This document shows positions 6,781 to 7,317 of a stretch of 7,317 nucleotides of DNA, one piece after another. The DNA lies in assembly GCA_938049125.1 (NCBI GenBank), contig CALICR010000084.1:1-7317 (forward strand), in the 5' to 3' direction. The position numbers were made by a program, and so were the translations under genes. This DNA is from an uncultured Clostridia bacterium. Lineage in GTDB: Bacteria > Bacillota > Clostridia > Oscillospirales > Oscillospiraceae. Position 1 is the stretch's first letter. Each line of letters opens with the position of its first letter. The notes beneath the pieces are model-generated. The model did no database searches. It was not told where the DNA came from and worked only from the letters and a program-made list of their open reading frames with translations.

Positions 6781-7289
6781 ATGAAAACTGCGGAAAAGCT
6801 GAATATGACCATGCTCTGCGACTTCTACGAGCTGACCATGGGCAACGGATACTTTGAGAGCGGGATGAAGGACCGCATCACCTACTTCGATGTGTTCTTC
6901 CGCCGGGTGCCCGACGGGGGCGGCTTCGCCATCGCTGCCGGTCTCGAGCAGGTGGTGGATTACATCCGGGACCTGCACTTCGATGCGTCGGACATCGAAT
7001 ACCTCCGCGGCCGCGGCATTTTTTCCGAAGACTTTCTTGCCTATCTGGCGGACTTCAGGTTCACCGGCGACATCTACGCCGTGCCCGAGGGCACGCCGAT
7101 TTTCCCGAAGGAGCCGCTGCTGACGGTCCGCGCTCCGGCCATTCAAGCCCAGCTCATTGAGACCTACGTGCTGCTGGCCCTGAACCACCAGAGCCTCATC
7201 GCCACCAAGGCCAACCGCATCGTCCGCGCCGCCGAGGGGCGCACGGTGCTGGAGTTCGGCTCCCGCCGGGCCCAGGGCGCCGAACTCCA
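6781..7289 (+). CDS. pncB: Nicotinate phosphoribosyltransferase, 3'-partial
   Basis: Joins nicotinate and PRPP to give nicotinate mononucleotide, using ATP hydrolysis. It is the entry step of the Preiss-Handler NAD salvage route, in the cytoplasm. About 169 N-terminal residues of an expected ~480 are present. Recognisable motifs, in order: MLCDFYELTMGNGYF (11-25), YFDVFFRRVPDGGGFAIAAGLE (split around residues 39-60), VPEGTPIFPKEPL, ETYVLLALNHQSLIATKANR and VLEFGSRRAQGA at the broken end. The start has GAGGTG (6770-6775) 5 bases before the ATG. The frame stays open to the window end only because it reads into adapter sequence from 7290. The last trustworthy codons are GCC (7279-7281) and perhaps GA of the next, since relatives continue with Asp. 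The symbol follows common usage; some genomes call it naprt. Confidence 0.93.
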
Positions 7290-7317
7290 AGATCGGAAGA
7301 GCACACGTCTGAACTCC
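7290..7317. other. Illumina TruSeq adapter sequence at contig end (artefact)
   Basis: The last 28 bases begin AGATCGGAAGAGCACACGTC and match the first 28 bases of the TruSeq read-1 adapter as I know it. This is untrimmed sequencing adapter, not genome. The eight bases before it (7282-7289, GAACTCCA) equal adapter bases 22-29, so the artefact may begin as early as 7282-7284. Confidence 0.97.

Noticed and set aside
6763..7290. Open frame on the - strand opposite pncB
   Set aside because: It is antisense to a clear nicotinate phosphoribosyltransferase and its proposed start lies at the adapter junction.

Overview
This is a GC-rich fragment from a bacterium, most likely an anaerobic, gut-type Clostridia of the Oscillospiraceae kind. 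The lineage is inferred from the style of the genes: an Rrf2 regulator of the Firmicutes type, 7TM-type sensor-kinase relatives, AGGAGG-like ribosome sites and SigA-type promoters. No rRNA or tRNA is present to confirm it. Both ends are incomplete. The left end cuts a gene. The right end runs into 28 bases identical to the Illumina TruSeq adapter, so this is an assembled (probably metagenomic) contig and its last ~30 bases are not genomic.

Layout, left to right. (1) Positions 1-1792, + strand: psuK (5'-truncated pseudouridine kinase) and psuG (pseudouridine-5'-phosphate glycosidase), overlapping at ATGA. Together they turn pseudouridine into uracil and ribose 5-phosphate. (2) Positions 1840-1869: a strong hairpin between convergent genes. 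(3) Positions 1893-2321, - strand: an Rrf2/IscR-type regulator with three cysteines and its own promoter. (4) Positions 2487-2918, - strand: a 143-residue, probably four-helix protein of unknown function. (5) Positions 3026-6110, - strand: a two-gene operon of membrane sensor proteins related to histidine kinases. It has a clear promoter upstream, a 4-base intergenic gap and a terminator at the end. Both proteins look degenerate as kinases, and no response regulator is nearby. (6) Positions 6240-6623, - strand: a small FlK-like acyl-CoA thioesterase with its own promoter and terminator. (7) Positions 6781-7289, + strand, divergent from the thioesterase: the first ~169 residues of nicotinate phosphoribosyltransferase, with a strong extended -10 promoter and a perfect 10-bp hairpin in its leader.

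The window is mostly housekeeping and salvage metabolism (pseudouridine recycling and NAD salvage) plus regulators. No phage, insertion sequence, CRISPR array or defence genes are visible. The most interesting items are the paired kinase-like membrane proteins that seem to lack a phospho-accepting histidine, the leader hairpin of the NAD-salvage gene, and the adapter at the contig end. No gene-free stretch exceeds about 160 bases.
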